The notes beneath the pieces were generated by a model. That model was not told the DNA's origin, made no database searches, and saw only the letters and a list, made by a program, of their open reading frames with translations. DNA of 64,000 bases from contig JAZRKX010000027.1 in the NCBI GenBank assembly GCA_045646525.1, forward strand, positions 1 through 64,000. Direction: 5' to 3'. The position numbers were made by a program, and so were the translations under genes. Every line of letters starts with the position of its first letter. Positions within the stretch are counted from its first letter, which is position 1. The DNA comes from RGIG8748 sp045646525 (GTDB lineage: Bacteria > Bacillota > Clostridia > UMGS1810). This document shows positions 52,545 through 61,609 of this stretch, one piece after another.

Positions 52545-53972
52545 ATGAAAAAGGAAACCATTAAAACCGCAGTTCTGGCTTTACTGGTAGTTAGCAGTAT
52601 TGTACTTACTATTAATAATTGGTTTAGTGAAAAATTATGGCCCGACGGCTATAATTTTTTTTCTAATTTAGCAAATTATTTTTCCATAGGCAAAAACCAT
52701 AAGAGCTATTATCTTTCCGAGGAAAATGTGTCAAACCCTGCTAAGATAGTTGTAAACAACAGCGACTTGAGGAATGTATACACACACTCGTCTGCAGATT
52801 TCAATGATATGGTAAATACCGTAAAGAAGCACCTTAAATCAGGTCTCGGACAAAAAGACGGCATATCCAAAGGAAGCTCGGATGAGTGGAAGAATGCTCT
52901 TAAAAACAGGTCCATATATTTCTCATATCCCGTGCCGTACGGCACCAAGACCTTTTCGGCTATACTGGATACTCCGGTAAATGCGCTCGAGGGCGGAAAT
53001 GTGCAGGAATTTGTGCTCGTATCGGGTGACAGTATCACAGGAAAGCCGCACCTTTTTGTTAAATCGGCGGGCGAGGATTCCCACACAGACATCACCCTTT
53101 CGGGCGACAGCTTAGAGATAGATGCGCTTATAGAAAAGTATGCGCTTTCCTCGGCGGGTGAGTGTCCGTATTCATTTGAACTGAACTTCGACAAGACGGG
53201 CGAGAACAAGGAACAAAAGGTTACCATAGATTCTCAGGTTATCCTCTCCATAAAGCCTATTACCGCAACTGCGGTTTCGGAGATAAATTATTTCGAAAAC
53301 ATATCCGAAAACGAGGAGCTGCATACAGAGTTTTTAAGGTCGTTCGGCTTTAACGCATCGAACATGCGAAAGAATGTAACTCTTGACAAAACCATAATAT
53401 TTGCCGAAAACTACGGCACCATAAAGATGCACCCCGACGGACTTATGGAGTTTAAGGCGCTAAGTAACACAAAGGGTATAGAAATAGGGAATTCGGTTGA
53501 ATTTTACGATACCTTTATAGATTGCATAGAATTTGTAAATAATGTATGGGATACCGCGTGCCATGAGGAAAATATGGACATCAATCTTTCCTCGGTAAAG
53601 ATGGGAGATGCGGACAACAGCTTTGTCATAACCATAGATTATTATGCGGAGGGCATGGAGGTTGTAACTCGCGTAGATGCTACAGACTCTCACAGCGCTC
53701 TTAATCACGCCATAGAGATAGAGGTTACAAATTCCAGGATAACATCCTACAGACAGGCAGTGCGCGGATACAAATCGACAGGAGACATAACCTCATGCAG
53801 CGGAGTTATAGAGGCGCTCGACACCCTCATGGCAAACGAAAGCATAAAATCCGACAATATAACAAGTCTCTACAGAGCATACTTTGCTTCGGAAGACGGC
53901 ATCTGCAGGCCATGCTGGATAGCCACAACCGCCAAGAATGAAACAAGAATCATAAAGGAGGCGGGAAGATGA
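52545..53972 (+). CDS. yycH: YycH-like regulator of WalK
   Basis: 475 residues with one N-terminal membrane segment (about 8-24) and a large extracytoplasmic domain. Position after walRK and before a YycI-like gene, topology and length all match YycH, which acts with YycI on WalK from outside the membrane. Sequence identity to YycH is low by eye, so the call leans on synteny. It overlaps the next gene by 4 bases. Confidence 0.72.
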   Translation: MKKETIKTAVLALLVVSSIVLTINNWFSEKLWPDGYNFFSNLANYFSIGKNHKSYYLSEENVSNPAKIVVNNSDLRNVYTHSSADFNDMVNTVKKHLKSGLGQKDGISKGSSDEWKNALKNRSIYFSYPVPYGTKTFSAILDTPVNALEGGNVQEFVLVSGDSITGKPHLFVKSAGEDSHTDITLSGDSLEIDALIEKYALSSAGECPYSFELNFDKTGENKEQKVTIDSQVILSIKPITATAVSEINYFENISENEELHTEFLRSFGFNASNMRKNVTLDKTIIFAENYGTIKMHPDGLMEFKALSNTKGIEIGNSVEFYDTFIDCIEFVNNVWDTACHEENMDINLSSVKMGDADNSFVITIDYYAEGMEVVTRVDATDSHSALNHAIEIEVTNSRITSYRQAVRGYKSTGDITSCSGVIEALDTLMANESIKSDNITSLYRAYFASEDGICRPCWIATTAKNETRIIKEAGR

Positions 53973-54736
53973 ATTTAGGCAGAGTAAAGACCTTTCTTAT
54001 AGTGTTGTTTCTCGGTATAAATATATATCTTATCGCCGCAGGCTTTTCTTCTGCGCGGTTTTATCTCGACAAGGATACCGTGTCCGACTGCATAGAGGTG
54101 CTGGGCGAAAATTCAGTAACGCTTAAAGAGGGTGTAATACCCGATTATACAGTAAACCTAAGGGGTATAGATACGGATAATGTTGTGTACACCAATGCTT
54201 CTGTAAGAGAGGGCAAAAACGGCTTCAAGCCTAAGGGCAACACCTTTTCGTGTATGTTCACCCCGTCGGATAAGACGGCAGAACCCAAAAAGGCTGTGCT
54301 TGGCTTCCTTAAACAAAACGGCTTTGACACAGAGCACATGAAATTCTCTTCATCCAAAAATGACGGAGTGTGGTATATAACCTGCAGGGTGGAGGATTAT
54401 GCCATATTCGACAGCCGTATCAAGGTGACAAAAAGCGAAGATTCATATATCATAAACGGCAGATGGTACGAGCCGAAATCCCATAAGGTACGCTCTCAGA
54501 GCCGTCAGCGAAACGCGGTGTATATTACAAGTGTGCTTGTGAATATGCTTCAGAATGAAGATGTGATGCAAAACGCACCTTTTGAAATAACAGATATAGA
54601 CTACGGCTATCTTGCAGGTCTTCCGTACGGAAGCGAGGAGCACATAAGGGCAACGGCAATGCCCTACTACAGAATAAAGGATAATAAGGGCAATACCTAT
54701 TATTACGACGCAGAAAGCGGCGAATATTTGAAATAA
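53969..54736 (+). CDS. yycI: YycI-like regulator of WalK
   Basis: 255 residues with one N-terminal membrane segment (about 7-26, TFLIVLFLGINIYLIAA) and an extracytoplasmic domain with VWYITCRVEDYAIFD and YYRIKDNKGNTYYYDAESGEY. Start is coupled to the YycH-like gene. Operon place and topology match YycI; the two form a membrane complex with WalK in B. subtilis. Confidence 0.75.
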   Translation: MNLGRVKTFLIVLFLGINIYLIAAGFSSARFYLDKDTVSDCIEVLGENSVTLKEGVIPDYTVNLRGIDTDNVVYTNASVREGKNGFKPKGNTFSCMFTPSDKTAEPKKAVLGFLKQNGFDTEHMKFSSSKNDGVWYITCRVEDYAIFDSRIKVTKSEDSYIINGRWYEPKSHKVRSQSRQRNAVYITSVLVNMLQNEDVMQNAPFEITDIDYGYLAGLPYGSEEHIRATAMPYYRIKDNKGNTYYYDAESGEYLK

Positions 54737-54759
54737 TACCATTACAGGAGGAAATAAAA

Positions 54760-55104
54760 ATGGCAAAACCAAGAATACCCATGGGCATGGGCGGTGCAAA
54801 CATGAACAATATGCTTAAGCAGGCGCAGAAGATGCAGCAGAATATGCTTAAGATGCAGGAGGAAATCGAAAAAGAAGAATTCGAGGCAAGTGCAGGCGGC
54901 GGTGCCGTAACTGTAAAGATGTCGGGCAAAAAGGAGCTCACATCGGTTAGCATAAAGCCCGAAGCGGTAGACCCCGATGATGTAGAAATGCTCGAAGACC
55001 TCATTCTTACTGCAGTAAATGATGTTCTTTCCAAGGTAGACAGCGCAAACGCAAGCAAAATGAACTCTATAACAGGCGGACTCAATATACCCGGAATGTT
55101 TTAA
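54760..55104 (+). CDS. ybaB: YbaB/EbfC-family nucleoid-associated protein
   Basis: 114-residue DNA-binding dimer. NMNNMLKQAQKMQQNMLKMQ near the start, GGGAVTVKMSGKKELTSVSI in the middle and DLILTAVNDVLSKV are family features. In many genomes it is paired with dnaX-recR, but here neither gene is adjacent. AGGAGG precedes the start, and it follows yycI by 23 bases. Confidence 0.93.
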   Translation: MAKPRIPMGMGGANMNNMLKQAQKMQQNMLKMQEEIEKEEFEASAGGGAVTVKMSGKKELTSVSIKPEAVDPDDVEMLEDLILTAVNDVLSKVDSANASKMNSITGGLNIPGMF

Positions 55105-55110
55105 TTTCTC

Positions 55111-55139
55111 TTGACAAGAGAGTGTATTGATTATATAAT
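55111..55139 (+). promoter_or_regulatory. Consensus promoter of rsmD-coaD
   Basis: TTGACA, 17 bases, TATAAT: a perfect sigma-A promoter, followed by a leader hairpin (GTGTCTGC/GGCGGACAC). Confidence 0.9.
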
Positions 55140-55202
55140 AACTATATATGGGTACAAGTGTCTGCGTTTTCAGGCGGACACGGTACAAAGGAGAGTATTG
55201 CA

Positions 55203-55739
55203 TTGAGAGTTATTTCCGGCTCATTAAGAGGTCTTAAGCTGGAAAGCCTTCCCGGCACAGACACCAGACCCACTCTGGACAGAGTGAAAGAAGCGCTTTT
55301 TTCCATGCTTATGGGTAAGGTGGCAGACAGCGCGGGACTCGACCTTTTTGCAGGGAGCGGCGCTCTCGGCATAGAGCTTATGAGCAGGTACGGCAGAGAA
55401 TGCACCTTTGTGGATAATTCTGCCGATGCCATGAGGGTAATAACTGCCAATATTACAAAAGCACGCCTTACAGATAAGGTGTGTTTGGAAAAATGCGATG
55501 CACTTTCTTTTCTTGGCTCAACTCCAAAGAAGTTTGACATCATATTTCTGGACCCGCCCTATATGTCGGAGCTTTATGACAAAGCGCTCGATATCATAAG
55601 AAACAGAGGTCTCTTAAATTCGGGCGGTGTGGCGGTGTGCGAGTGTCCGAGCGGTTATACTCCGCTTCTGGCAGGCTATACCGTAATAAAGGACAAGACC
55701 TACGGCAAGGTAAGGCTTTTGGTATTGGAGGAAGCATAA
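55203..55739 (+). CDS. rsmD: 16S rRNA (guanine966-N2)-methyltransferase RsmD
   Basis: Methylates G966 of 16S rRNA. The 178-residue protein has RVISGSLRGLKL at the start, the DTRPTLDRVKEALFSML segment, SAM motif DLFAGSGALGIE (about residue 42) and the catalytic LDPPY (about residue 118). It begins with TTG at 55203 after AAGGAGAG; an in-frame ATG at 55158 has no such site and would add residues unlike the family. It overlaps coaD by one base. Confidence 0.93.
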   Translation: MRVISGSLRGLKLESLPGTDTRPTLDRVKEALFSMLMGKVADSAGLDLFAGSGALGIELMSRYGRECTFVDNSADAMRVITANITKARLTDKVCLEKCDALSFLGSTPKKFDIIFLDPPYMSELYDKALDIIRNRGLLNSGGVAVCECPSGYTPLLAGYTVIKDKTYGKVRLLVLEEA

Positions 55740-56239
55740 TGAGAATAGCTGTTTATCCGGGGAGCTTTGACCCCGTAACAAACGGACATATAGATATAAT
55801 ACGCCGAAGCGCAAGGACATTCGACAAGGTGTATGTGGCTGTGCTCGTAAACAGCGCCAAAAAGCCCGCATTTACCACAGAGCAGAGAATGGCGTGGATA
55901 CGCAAAGCAACCGAGGGACTAGATAATGTAGAGGTAGATACCTTTTCGGGACTTTTGGTAGACTATATGAAAGAAAAGGATGCTAAGTTTATTATAAAGG
56001 GTTTAAGGGCTCTATCGGATTTTGAATACGAATTCCAGATGGCTCTTATGAATCACAAGCTTTCCAAGGATATAGAAACACTCTTTATGATGACAAGTGC
56101 CAAATATCAGTACTTAAGCTCAAGCATAGTAAAAGAGGTTGCCCGTCACGGCGCATCTCTGGACGGACTTGTGCCCGAGTGCATCAAGGACGATATAATA
56201 GCAAAAGCACAACAGGTTTTTCACCCTGAAAATAAATAA
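55739..56239 (+). CDS. coaD: Phosphopantetheine adenylyltransferase
   Basis: Fourth step of coenzyme A synthesis. The 166-residue protein opens with AVYPGSFDPVTNGHIDIIRR, which contains the nucleotidyltransferase TxGH motif, and has KFIIKGLRALSDFEYEFQMA and the YQYLSSSIVKEVA segment, all typical. rsmD-coaD coupling is widespread. Confidence 0.97.
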   Translation: MRIAVYPGSFDPVTNGHIDIIRRSARTFDKVYVAVLVNSAKKPAFTTEQRMAWIRKATEGLDNVEVDTFSGLLVDYMKEKDAKFIIKGLRALSDFEYEFQMALMNHKLSKDIETLFMMTSAKYQYLSSSIVKEVARHGASLDGLVPECIKDDIIAKAQQVFHPENK

Positions 56240-56273
56240 TAATTATAAATTTTGTATGAGAGGAGTACAGAAG

Positions 56274-56714
56274 ATGGATGTTATAGAAATGCTTAGCGAA
56301 CTTGAAGAAATTATAGAAAAAGGTTTTGAGATACCCATTATCAAAAAGACCTTTATCGACAAGGAAGCCGTAATGTCCCTTATAAACGACATAAGCCTCC
56401 AGCTTCCCGATGAGCTCAGAGTAGCAAAGTCTATTGCAGAGGATTCCAAGAAGATAATTGCCGATGCGCAGAGACAGGCAGATGCCAAGATTAAAGAGGC
56501 AGAGCACAAAATAATGGGTCTTGTAGACGAGCACGAAATCACAAGACAGGCTACTGCAAATGCCAACGATATCATATCCAAGGCACAGAAGGACGGCAGA
56601 GAAATCAAGCTTGCAGCCATCAAATTTGCAGACGAGCTTCTTGAAAGAGTAGAAGGCGATGTTAAGAGCATTGGCGACAAGTTAAGACAGGGAAGAGAAA
56701 ATCTCCGTCAGTAA
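56274..56714 (+). CDS. Coiled-coil protein downstream of coaD
   Basis: 146 residues; a short N-terminal segment (DVIEMLSELEEIIEKG) leads into a long predicted coiled coil rich in Ala, Lys and Glu (about 60-140), as in DivIVA-like or ATP-synthase stalk-like proteins. Genes of this kind follow coaD in other Clostridia, often under an uninformative ATPase name, but no ATPase motif is visible. The ATG at 56274 has GAGGAG upstream. A cytoplasmic scaffold role is a guess. Confidence 0.7.
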   Translation: MDVIEMLSELEEIIEKGFEIPIIKKTFIDKEAVMSLINDISLQLPDELRVAKSIAEDSKKIIADAQRQADAKIKEAEHKIMGLVDEHEITRQATANANDIISKAQKDGREIKLAAIKFADELLERVEGDVKSIGDKLRQGRENLRQ

Positions 56715-56735
56715 TTTTATAATGCAACAAAAAGG

Positions 56736-56788
56736 CTGCGGTAAGCTATGCAAAGGGCGACCTTTGGCATAATTTGCTGCAGTTTTTT
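56736..56788 (+). terminator. Nested terminator or attenuator before proB
   Basis: CTGCGG/CTGCAG-type outer pairing encloses ATGC-AAAGG/CCTTT-GGCAT, followed by six T residues, just ahead of proB. No T-box motif or proline-codon leader peptide was seen. Confidence 0.65.
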
Positions 56789-56809
56789 GATAAAAAGGAT
56801 TTGATTTAT

Positions 56810-57598
56810 ATGACATTTAAAGATGCAAAGAGAATAGTTTTCAAGGTAGGCACCTCCACCCTTACCTACGAGGGCGGCGGCATAAACATACGCCGTGTGG
56901 AAAAGCTTGTTAAGGTGCTTTCCGATATAAAAAATCAGGGCAAGGAAATAATTCTTGTAACAAGCGGTGCCATAGGCATAGGCATGGGAAAGCTTGGCAT
57001 AACCGAGCGCCCAAAGGAGACAAGGGGCAAGCAGGCGCTTGCTGCTATAGGTCAGTGCGAGCTTATGGACTTTTATTCCAGACTTTTTTCCGACTATAAC
57101 CATACCGTAGCACAGCTTCTTCTTACAAAGGATGTTGTGGACAATGAGGTTTTAAAGCACAATGCACAAAACACCTTTGAAACCCTGCTTTCGCTCGGCG
57201 CAATACCTATTGTAAACGAAAACGACTCCATAAGTGCAGAGCAGATTGAATTCGGCGACAACGATACCCTCTCTGCCATAGTGGCAAGTCTTACACATGC
57301 GGATATGCTCATAATCCTTTCGGATATAGACGGTCTTTATGACAAAAATCCGTCCGTAAACCCCGATGCCAGACTCATACCTCTTGTAGAGGATATCACA
57401 GAAGATATAAAGATAGTCGCCTCGGGTGCAGGCACCTCAAGAGGAACAGGCGGTATGATTACCAAGATTTCCGCCGCAGAGATTGCAACGGCGGCAGGAG
57501 TGGATATGTTTATATTAAACGGCAAGGACCCTGCCATAATATATGAGCTTGCAGACGGCGGTAAGGTGGGCACACTCTTTCGTGCAAGAAAGGAATAA
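56810..57598 (+). CDS. proB: Glutamate 5-kinase
   Basis: First step of proline synthesis. The 262-residue protein has the amino-acid kinase fold with RIVFKVGTSTLTYEGG at the start, VTSGAIGIGMGKLG, and NENDSISAEQIEFGDNDTLSAIVA. It ends without the PUA domain found in longer forms such as E. coli ProB. ATG at 56810 has AAAAGGAT upstream. proA follows after 4 bases. Confidence 0.96.
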   Translation: MTFKDAKRIVFKVGTSTLTYEGGGINIRRVEKLVKVLSDIKNQGKEIILVTSGAIGIGMGKLGITERPKETRGKQALAAIGQCELMDFYSRLFSDYNHTVAQLLLTKDVVDNEVLKHNAQNTFETLLSLGAIPIVNENDSISAEQIEFGDNDTLSAIVASLTHADMLIILSDIDGLYDKNPSVNPDARLIPLVEDITEDIKIVASGAGTSRGTGGMITKISAAEIATAAGVDMFILNGKDPAIIYELADGGKVGTLFRARKE

Positions 57599-57602
57599 AC
57601 TC

Positions 57603-58847
57603 ATGTCAGATTTAATACAAAAAGGCATATATGCAAGAAAAGCCGCATCCTTTATTGCAAAAAAGGATACAGCCTACAAAAACCTCATGCTTACAAAAAT
57701 ATCCGAGGCCTTAAAGGATAATGCAAAGTACATAGAGGAGCAAAACCTTACAGACCTTGCAAACGCAAAGGAAAACGGAATATCCGAAGCTATGACAGAC
57801 AGACTCCGTTTTGACAAAGCAAGGATTATTTCCTGTGCGGATGCTGTGCTCGAGGTAACAAAGCTTGCCGACCCCGTGGGCGAGGTGCTCTCGTCTGCAG
57901 AAAGACCAAACGGACTTAATATAGACAAGGTGCGTGTGCCCTTTGGAGTTATAGGTATAATATATGAATCACGCCCCAATGTAACGGTAGATACCACCGT
58001 GCTTTGCCTTAAGACATCAAACGCGGTGATACTCCGCGGCGGCAAAGAAGCAATCCACACAAATACTGCTATAGTCAAGGTAATGCGCTCTGCCTTAAAG
58101 GATATGGGAGCGGACGAAAACCTTATAGGCTTTGTGGAGGACACCTCGAGAGACAGCGCAAACGAAATGATGCGTCTTAAAGGTTATATAGATGTGCTCA
58201 TACCCCGAGGGGGAGCAGGTCTTATAAATGCCGTGGTAAATAATTCCACCGTGCCTGTTATAGAGACGGGTGTGGGCAACTGCCATGTGTATGTGGATAA
58301 ATATGCCGATATTAAAAAAGCTGTGGATATAGCGGTAAATGCCAAAACGAGCAGACCGTCGGTATGTAATGCCATAGAGACTCTTCTCATACACAGGGAT
58401 ATAGCAGATGAGTTTTGCAAAGAGCTTAACCCTCATTTTGAAAGCAAGGGCGTTAAGGTCTATGCAACAGATGATATAAAGGATGTTCTTAAAACCGTGC
58501 GCTCTGTTACAGATGAAGATTTTGCCACCGAGTTTCTGGACTACGAGATTGCCGTGCGCACAGTAGACAGTATAGACGAAGCAATAGACCATATCACAAA
58601 GTACAGTTCAATGCACTCGGAATGCATTGTGTCCGAGGATGCCGTATCGCAGAAGCTTTTCACCTCATGTATAGATGCGGCGGCGGTGTATGTGAATGCT
58701 TCCACCCGCTTTACAGACGGTTTTGAATTCGGCTTCGGAGCGGAGATAGGCATAAGCACACAAAAGCTTCACGCAAGAGGTCCTATGGGACTTAGTGAGC
58801 TTACAAGCTATAAGTATATTATAACAGGCAACGGTCAAATCCGTTAG
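57603..58847 (+). CDS. proA: Glutamate-5-semialdehyde dehydrogenase
   Basis: Second step of proline synthesis. The 414-residue protein has GVIGIIYESRPNVTVDTTVLCLKT near residue 118, the RGGKEAIHTN segment and a catalytic cysteine in SVCNAIETLLIH near residue 255. The start at 57603 follows GAAAGGAA. With proB and the upstream proC this gives the full pathway. Confidence 0.97.
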   Translation: MSDLIQKGIYARKAASFIAKKDTAYKNLMLTKISEALKDNAKYIEEQNLTDLANAKENGISEAMTDRLRFDKARIISCADAVLEVTKLADPVGEVLSSAERPNGLNIDKVRVPFGVIGIIYESRPNVTVDTTVLCLKTSNAVILRGGKEAIHTNTAIVKVMRSALKDMGADENLIGFVEDTSRDSANEMMRLKGYIDVLIPRGGAGLINAVVNNSTVPVIETGVGNCHVYVDKYADIKKAVDIAVNAKTSRPSVCNAIETLLIHRDIADEFCKELNPHFESKGVKVYATDDIKDVLKTVRSVTDEDFATEFLDYEIAVRTVDSIDEAIDHITKYSSMHSECIVSEDAVSQKLFTSCIDAAAVYVNASTRFTDGFEFGFGAEIGISTQKLHARGPMGLSELTSYKYIITGNGQIR

Positions 58848-58881
58848 AGATGTAAAAAATGCGCAGATATAAACAATTACA

Positions 58882-58911
58882 AAAAGAGGCTCGGGAATCC
58901 GAGCCTCTTTT
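58882..58911. terminator. Terminator between proA and the YgjV-like gene
   Basis: AAAAGAGGCTCGG and CCGAGCCTCTTTT form a perfect 13-bp stem with a GAAT loop; it serves both convergent genes. Confidence 0.92.
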
Positions 58912-58918
58912 AACATGC

Positions 58919-59443
58919 TTATTTTGTTTTCTTTCTGTCGTGTATTATCATGCCCACTATGGTGAATATAAGCTGGGGTATATGTGTTGCAAGTGCATTG
59001 TATGCGGGTGCTATTATATCGTGGGTGCACCACAGGAGCATATTTACTATTGTCCAGAATCTGTATTTTGCGCCGTTTGTCTGTCCTATGCACATTATAA
59101 AGCTTAGAGAAGCTATTATTACAAGTGTGCCAAGAAGAGATATTCCGCCTGCCACCCATATGTTAAGTACAATTATAGCTATTACATATATGGCTATGAG
59201 CCACTTGGGAATCGGCTTGTTTTTCGAGTCGAAGAAATAGTTTATGAGTGTCATAACCGCACCGAGATAGCATGCTGCGGCGCCGTTTATACCGCTTCCG
59301 CCCACAAGGTAGCTGGTGGCTACAAAGAGATTTGCACAGAAAACCAAAAACAGAATGGTTTTCATTTTCTCGCCCTTTATGAGTGAGGCGGATATTATGC
59401 ATATGAGACCTGAAATACTTAATATGTAAGATAGTAGTTGCAT
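58919..59443 (-). CDS. YgjV-family inner membrane protein
   Basis: 174 residues with about five hydrophobic segments and short loops (GGSGINGAAACYLGA; NGAKYRFWTIVNMLLWCTHD). The pattern matches the YgjV/Imp group of uncharacterised membrane proteins. The start at 59443 follows GGAGAA on the minus strand. Function unknown. Confidence 0.8.
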   Translation of the reverse strand: MQLLSYILSISGLICIISASLIKGEKMKTILFLVFCANLFVATSYLVGGSGINGAAACYLGAVMTLINYFFDSKNKPIPKWLIAIYVIAIIVLNIWVAGGISLLGTLVIIASLSFIMCIGQTNGAKYRFWTIVNMLLWCTHDIIAPAYNALATHIPQLIFTIVGMIIHDRKKTK

Positions 59444-59573
59444 TGTTTTCTCCTTTGTTTTTTATTTAGTATATCATGAATTCAGCACAAATACAATGAG
59501 CTTTATAAATATTGTTTACTTTTTTGGGAAAAGGTGTTAAAATATATCTATATATTGTCTCGGAGGAAAAGAT

Positions 59574-60338
59574 ATGATACATTCAATTTTGCTTATAGGT
59601 CAGTCCAACATGGCAGGAAGAGGCTTTGCTAATGAGGAAGAGCCCATAAATAACGAAAAAATCAAGGTATTGCGAAACGGCAGATGGTGGAACATGTACA
59701 CCCCCGTAAATCCCGACAGAGTAACTGCGGGAGTCTGTCTTGCAGAGAGCTTTGCAGATTTGTATGCCGCAGAGCACGATGCTGATGTGGGTCTTATTCC
59801 ATGCGCAGACGGAGGCACCTGCCTTGACCAATGGCAAGTGGGCGGACTTCTCTTTGACCATGCGTGCTATATGGCACAGCTTGCCATGCGCACATCCACC
59901 ATTGCGGCGGTTTTGTGGCATCAGGGCGAGTCGGATTGCGGAGACGAGGTATATCCGTTGTACGAAAAGAAGCTGTCTGTAATAATGGAAGCATTCCGTG
60001 AGAGATTATGTCTACATGATGTTCCCTTTATCCTTGGAGGTCTTGGTGATTTTATAGAGGATTTCCGCGGCAAGGACGGAGACGGCTACCATTTTGCAAA
60101 CAGTCCCCATATAAATGCCGCCTTAAAAAGCTATGCAGACAAAACCGATATGACGGGTTTTGTATCGGCAGAGGGTCTTACCTCAAATCCTGACGGACTT
60201 CATTTCAATGCCAGGTCATTAAGGGAATTCGGAATACGCTACTATAATGAGTTTAAAAAGCTTGAGGACAAAAATAAAATATTTATTTCCAAGCCTGACT
60301 GGAACGATGCAGTAAGGTCGGAACTTGAAAGCCTATAA
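59574..60338 (+). CDS. SGNH/SASA-type acetylesterase
   Basis: A 254-residue member of the sialate O-acetylesterase-like SGNH hydrolases. The catalytic serine block GQSNMAGRG is at about residues 8-16, the glycine-containing GGTCLDQW block follows, and WHQGESDCGDE holds the conserved GES. DGLHFNARS supplies the His near the C-terminus. There is no signal peptide, so it is cytoplasmic; the natural ester (sialic acid, xylan or other acetyl-sugar) cannot be read from sequence. CGGAGG precedes the start. Confidence 0.85.
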   Translation: MIHSILLIGQSNMAGRGFANEEEPINNEKIKVLRNGRWWNMYTPVNPDRVTAGVCLAESFADLYAAEHDADVGLIPCADGGTCLDQWQVGGLLFDHACYMAQLAMRTSTIAAVLWHQGESDCGDEVYPLYEKKLSVIMEAFRERLCLHDVPFILGGLGDFIEDFRGKDGDGYHFANSPHINAALKSYADKTDMTGFVSAEGLTSNPDGLHFNARSLREFGIRYYNEFKKLEDKNKIFISKPDWNDAVRSELESL

Positions 60339-60372
60339 ACAGTATTTTAGTTTTTCATCTTGCAGATAAAGT

Positions 60373-60773
60373 ATGTCAGAGCCAAAAGGTCTGCACATCC
60401 CCCGGGCGGCAAAGGTCATAGATGTCTCGGGCGGTCACAGCGACACCGCCGCAGGTGCAAAGCTATCTATGATAATTGCGCCCATGTTCAGAGCAAGAAT
60501 GCCCATCATTACAGACAGGGTAAACTGCATATCCACAACGGGCAGTGATATAGATGTACTTGTAACACAGTAGCAGTAAATCCCAAAAACGAAGAATTAA
60601 AAATAAATCTTAAGAAAAAAGGACTCCCGGTTGTCGATATCGAAATATTAAAGGAGAAGACCGAGCGCATAACAGGTAAACCGAAGTCTCTTTCCAAGGG
60701 TGAGATAGTTGTAGCCGAGGTGGTATCGCGCTATGGCGAAATTACAGACAGAATATACGAGGTAAGAACATGA
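60373..60773 (+). pseudogene. citF: Remnant of citrate lyase alpha subunit (citF)
   Basis: Only the last 130 or so codons of a gene normally about 510 codons long remain. VSGGHSDTAAGAKLSMIIAP and FRARMPIITDRVNCISTTG in the first frame are typical of CitF. After VLVTQ a stop appears, and the sequence resumes in another frame (VAVNPKNEEL, LPVVDIEILKEKTERITGKPK, ending EVRT). So it has lost its N-terminus and carries a frameshift. The end overlaps the fumarase alpha start as ATGA, which shows that citF was once the first gene of that operon. Confidence 0.88.
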
Positions 60774-61609
60774 GAGAAATAAGTGCCAAATTAATAACGC
60801 AGACAGTAAAGAAGCTCTGCATAGAGGCAAACTGCCATCTTCCGCAGGATATCAAGTCTGTGCTGGAAAAGGCGTATGATGAGGAAAGCTGGCAGGGCGC
60901 AAAAGAAATCCTCGGCAGAATATGCGAAAACTACCGCATTGCCGACAGCGAAAATGTGCCCATATGTCAGGATACAGGCGCGGCGTGCGTGTTTCTTAAG
61001 ATTGGACAGGATGTGCACATAGACGGCGACTTAACCGAAGCGATAAATGAGGGTGTCCGTCAGGGCTATAGCGAGGGTTATTTAAGAAAGAGTATCGTAC
61101 GCGACCCTCTCGACAGGGTAAACACGGGCGACAACACCCCCGCAATGATATATTTTGAGCTTACATCGGGCGACAGGATAGAGATAACCGTAGCGCCAAA
61201 GGGTTTCGGAAGCGAGAATATGAGCCGTATAGCAATGCTTAAGCCATCTGACGGTATAGAGGGTGTAAAGCAGTTTGTAGTAAAAACCGTGGAAGAAGCA
61301 GGTCCCAATCCCTGTCCTCCCGTTGTGGTCGGAGTGGGTATAGGCGGTACCTTCGACAAGGCGGCGTACCTTGCAAAGAAAGCGCTTTTAAGAAATGCCG
61401 ACGAGCCAAACCCCGACAAGTTCTATGCTGATTTGGAAGAGGAGCTTTTGGAAAAGATAAATTCTCTCGGTATAGGTCCTCAGGGACTTGGCGGCAGAAC
61501 AACCGCCCTCTGTGTGAACATAGAAAAGTTCCCAACTCATATAGCGGGGCTTCCCGTGGCAGTCAACATCAACTGCCATGTCACAAGACACAAGACGGAG
61601 GTAATATAA
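60770..61609 (+). CDS. fumA: Class I fumarate hydratase (or tartrate dehydratase) alpha subunit
   Basis: Subunit of a [4Fe-4S] dehydratase interconverting fumarate and malate. The 279-residue protein carries cysteines in NVPICQDTGAACVFL (about residue 65) and NPCPPVVVGVGIGG (about residue 183) and the HVTRHK end. Two-subunit forms are common in anaerobes. Tartrate dehydratase (TtdA) has the same fold, so the substrate is uncertain; the neighbouring citF remnant points to citrate/C4-dicarboxylate metabolism. The start overlaps the citF remnant by 4 bases. Confidence 0.88.
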   Translation: MREISAKLITQTVKKLCIEANCHLPQDIKSVLEKAYDEESWQGAKEILGRICENYRIADSENVPICQDTGAACVFLKIGQDVHIDGDLTEAINEGVRQGYSEGYLRKSIVRDPLDRVNTGDNTPAMIYFELTSGDRIEITVAPKGFGSENMSRIAMLKPSDGIEGVKQFVVKTVEEAGPNPCPPVVVGVGIGGTFDKAAYLAKKALLRNADEPNPDKFYADLEEELLEKINSLGIGPQGLGGRTTALCVNIEKFPTHIAGLPVAVNINCHVTRHKTEVI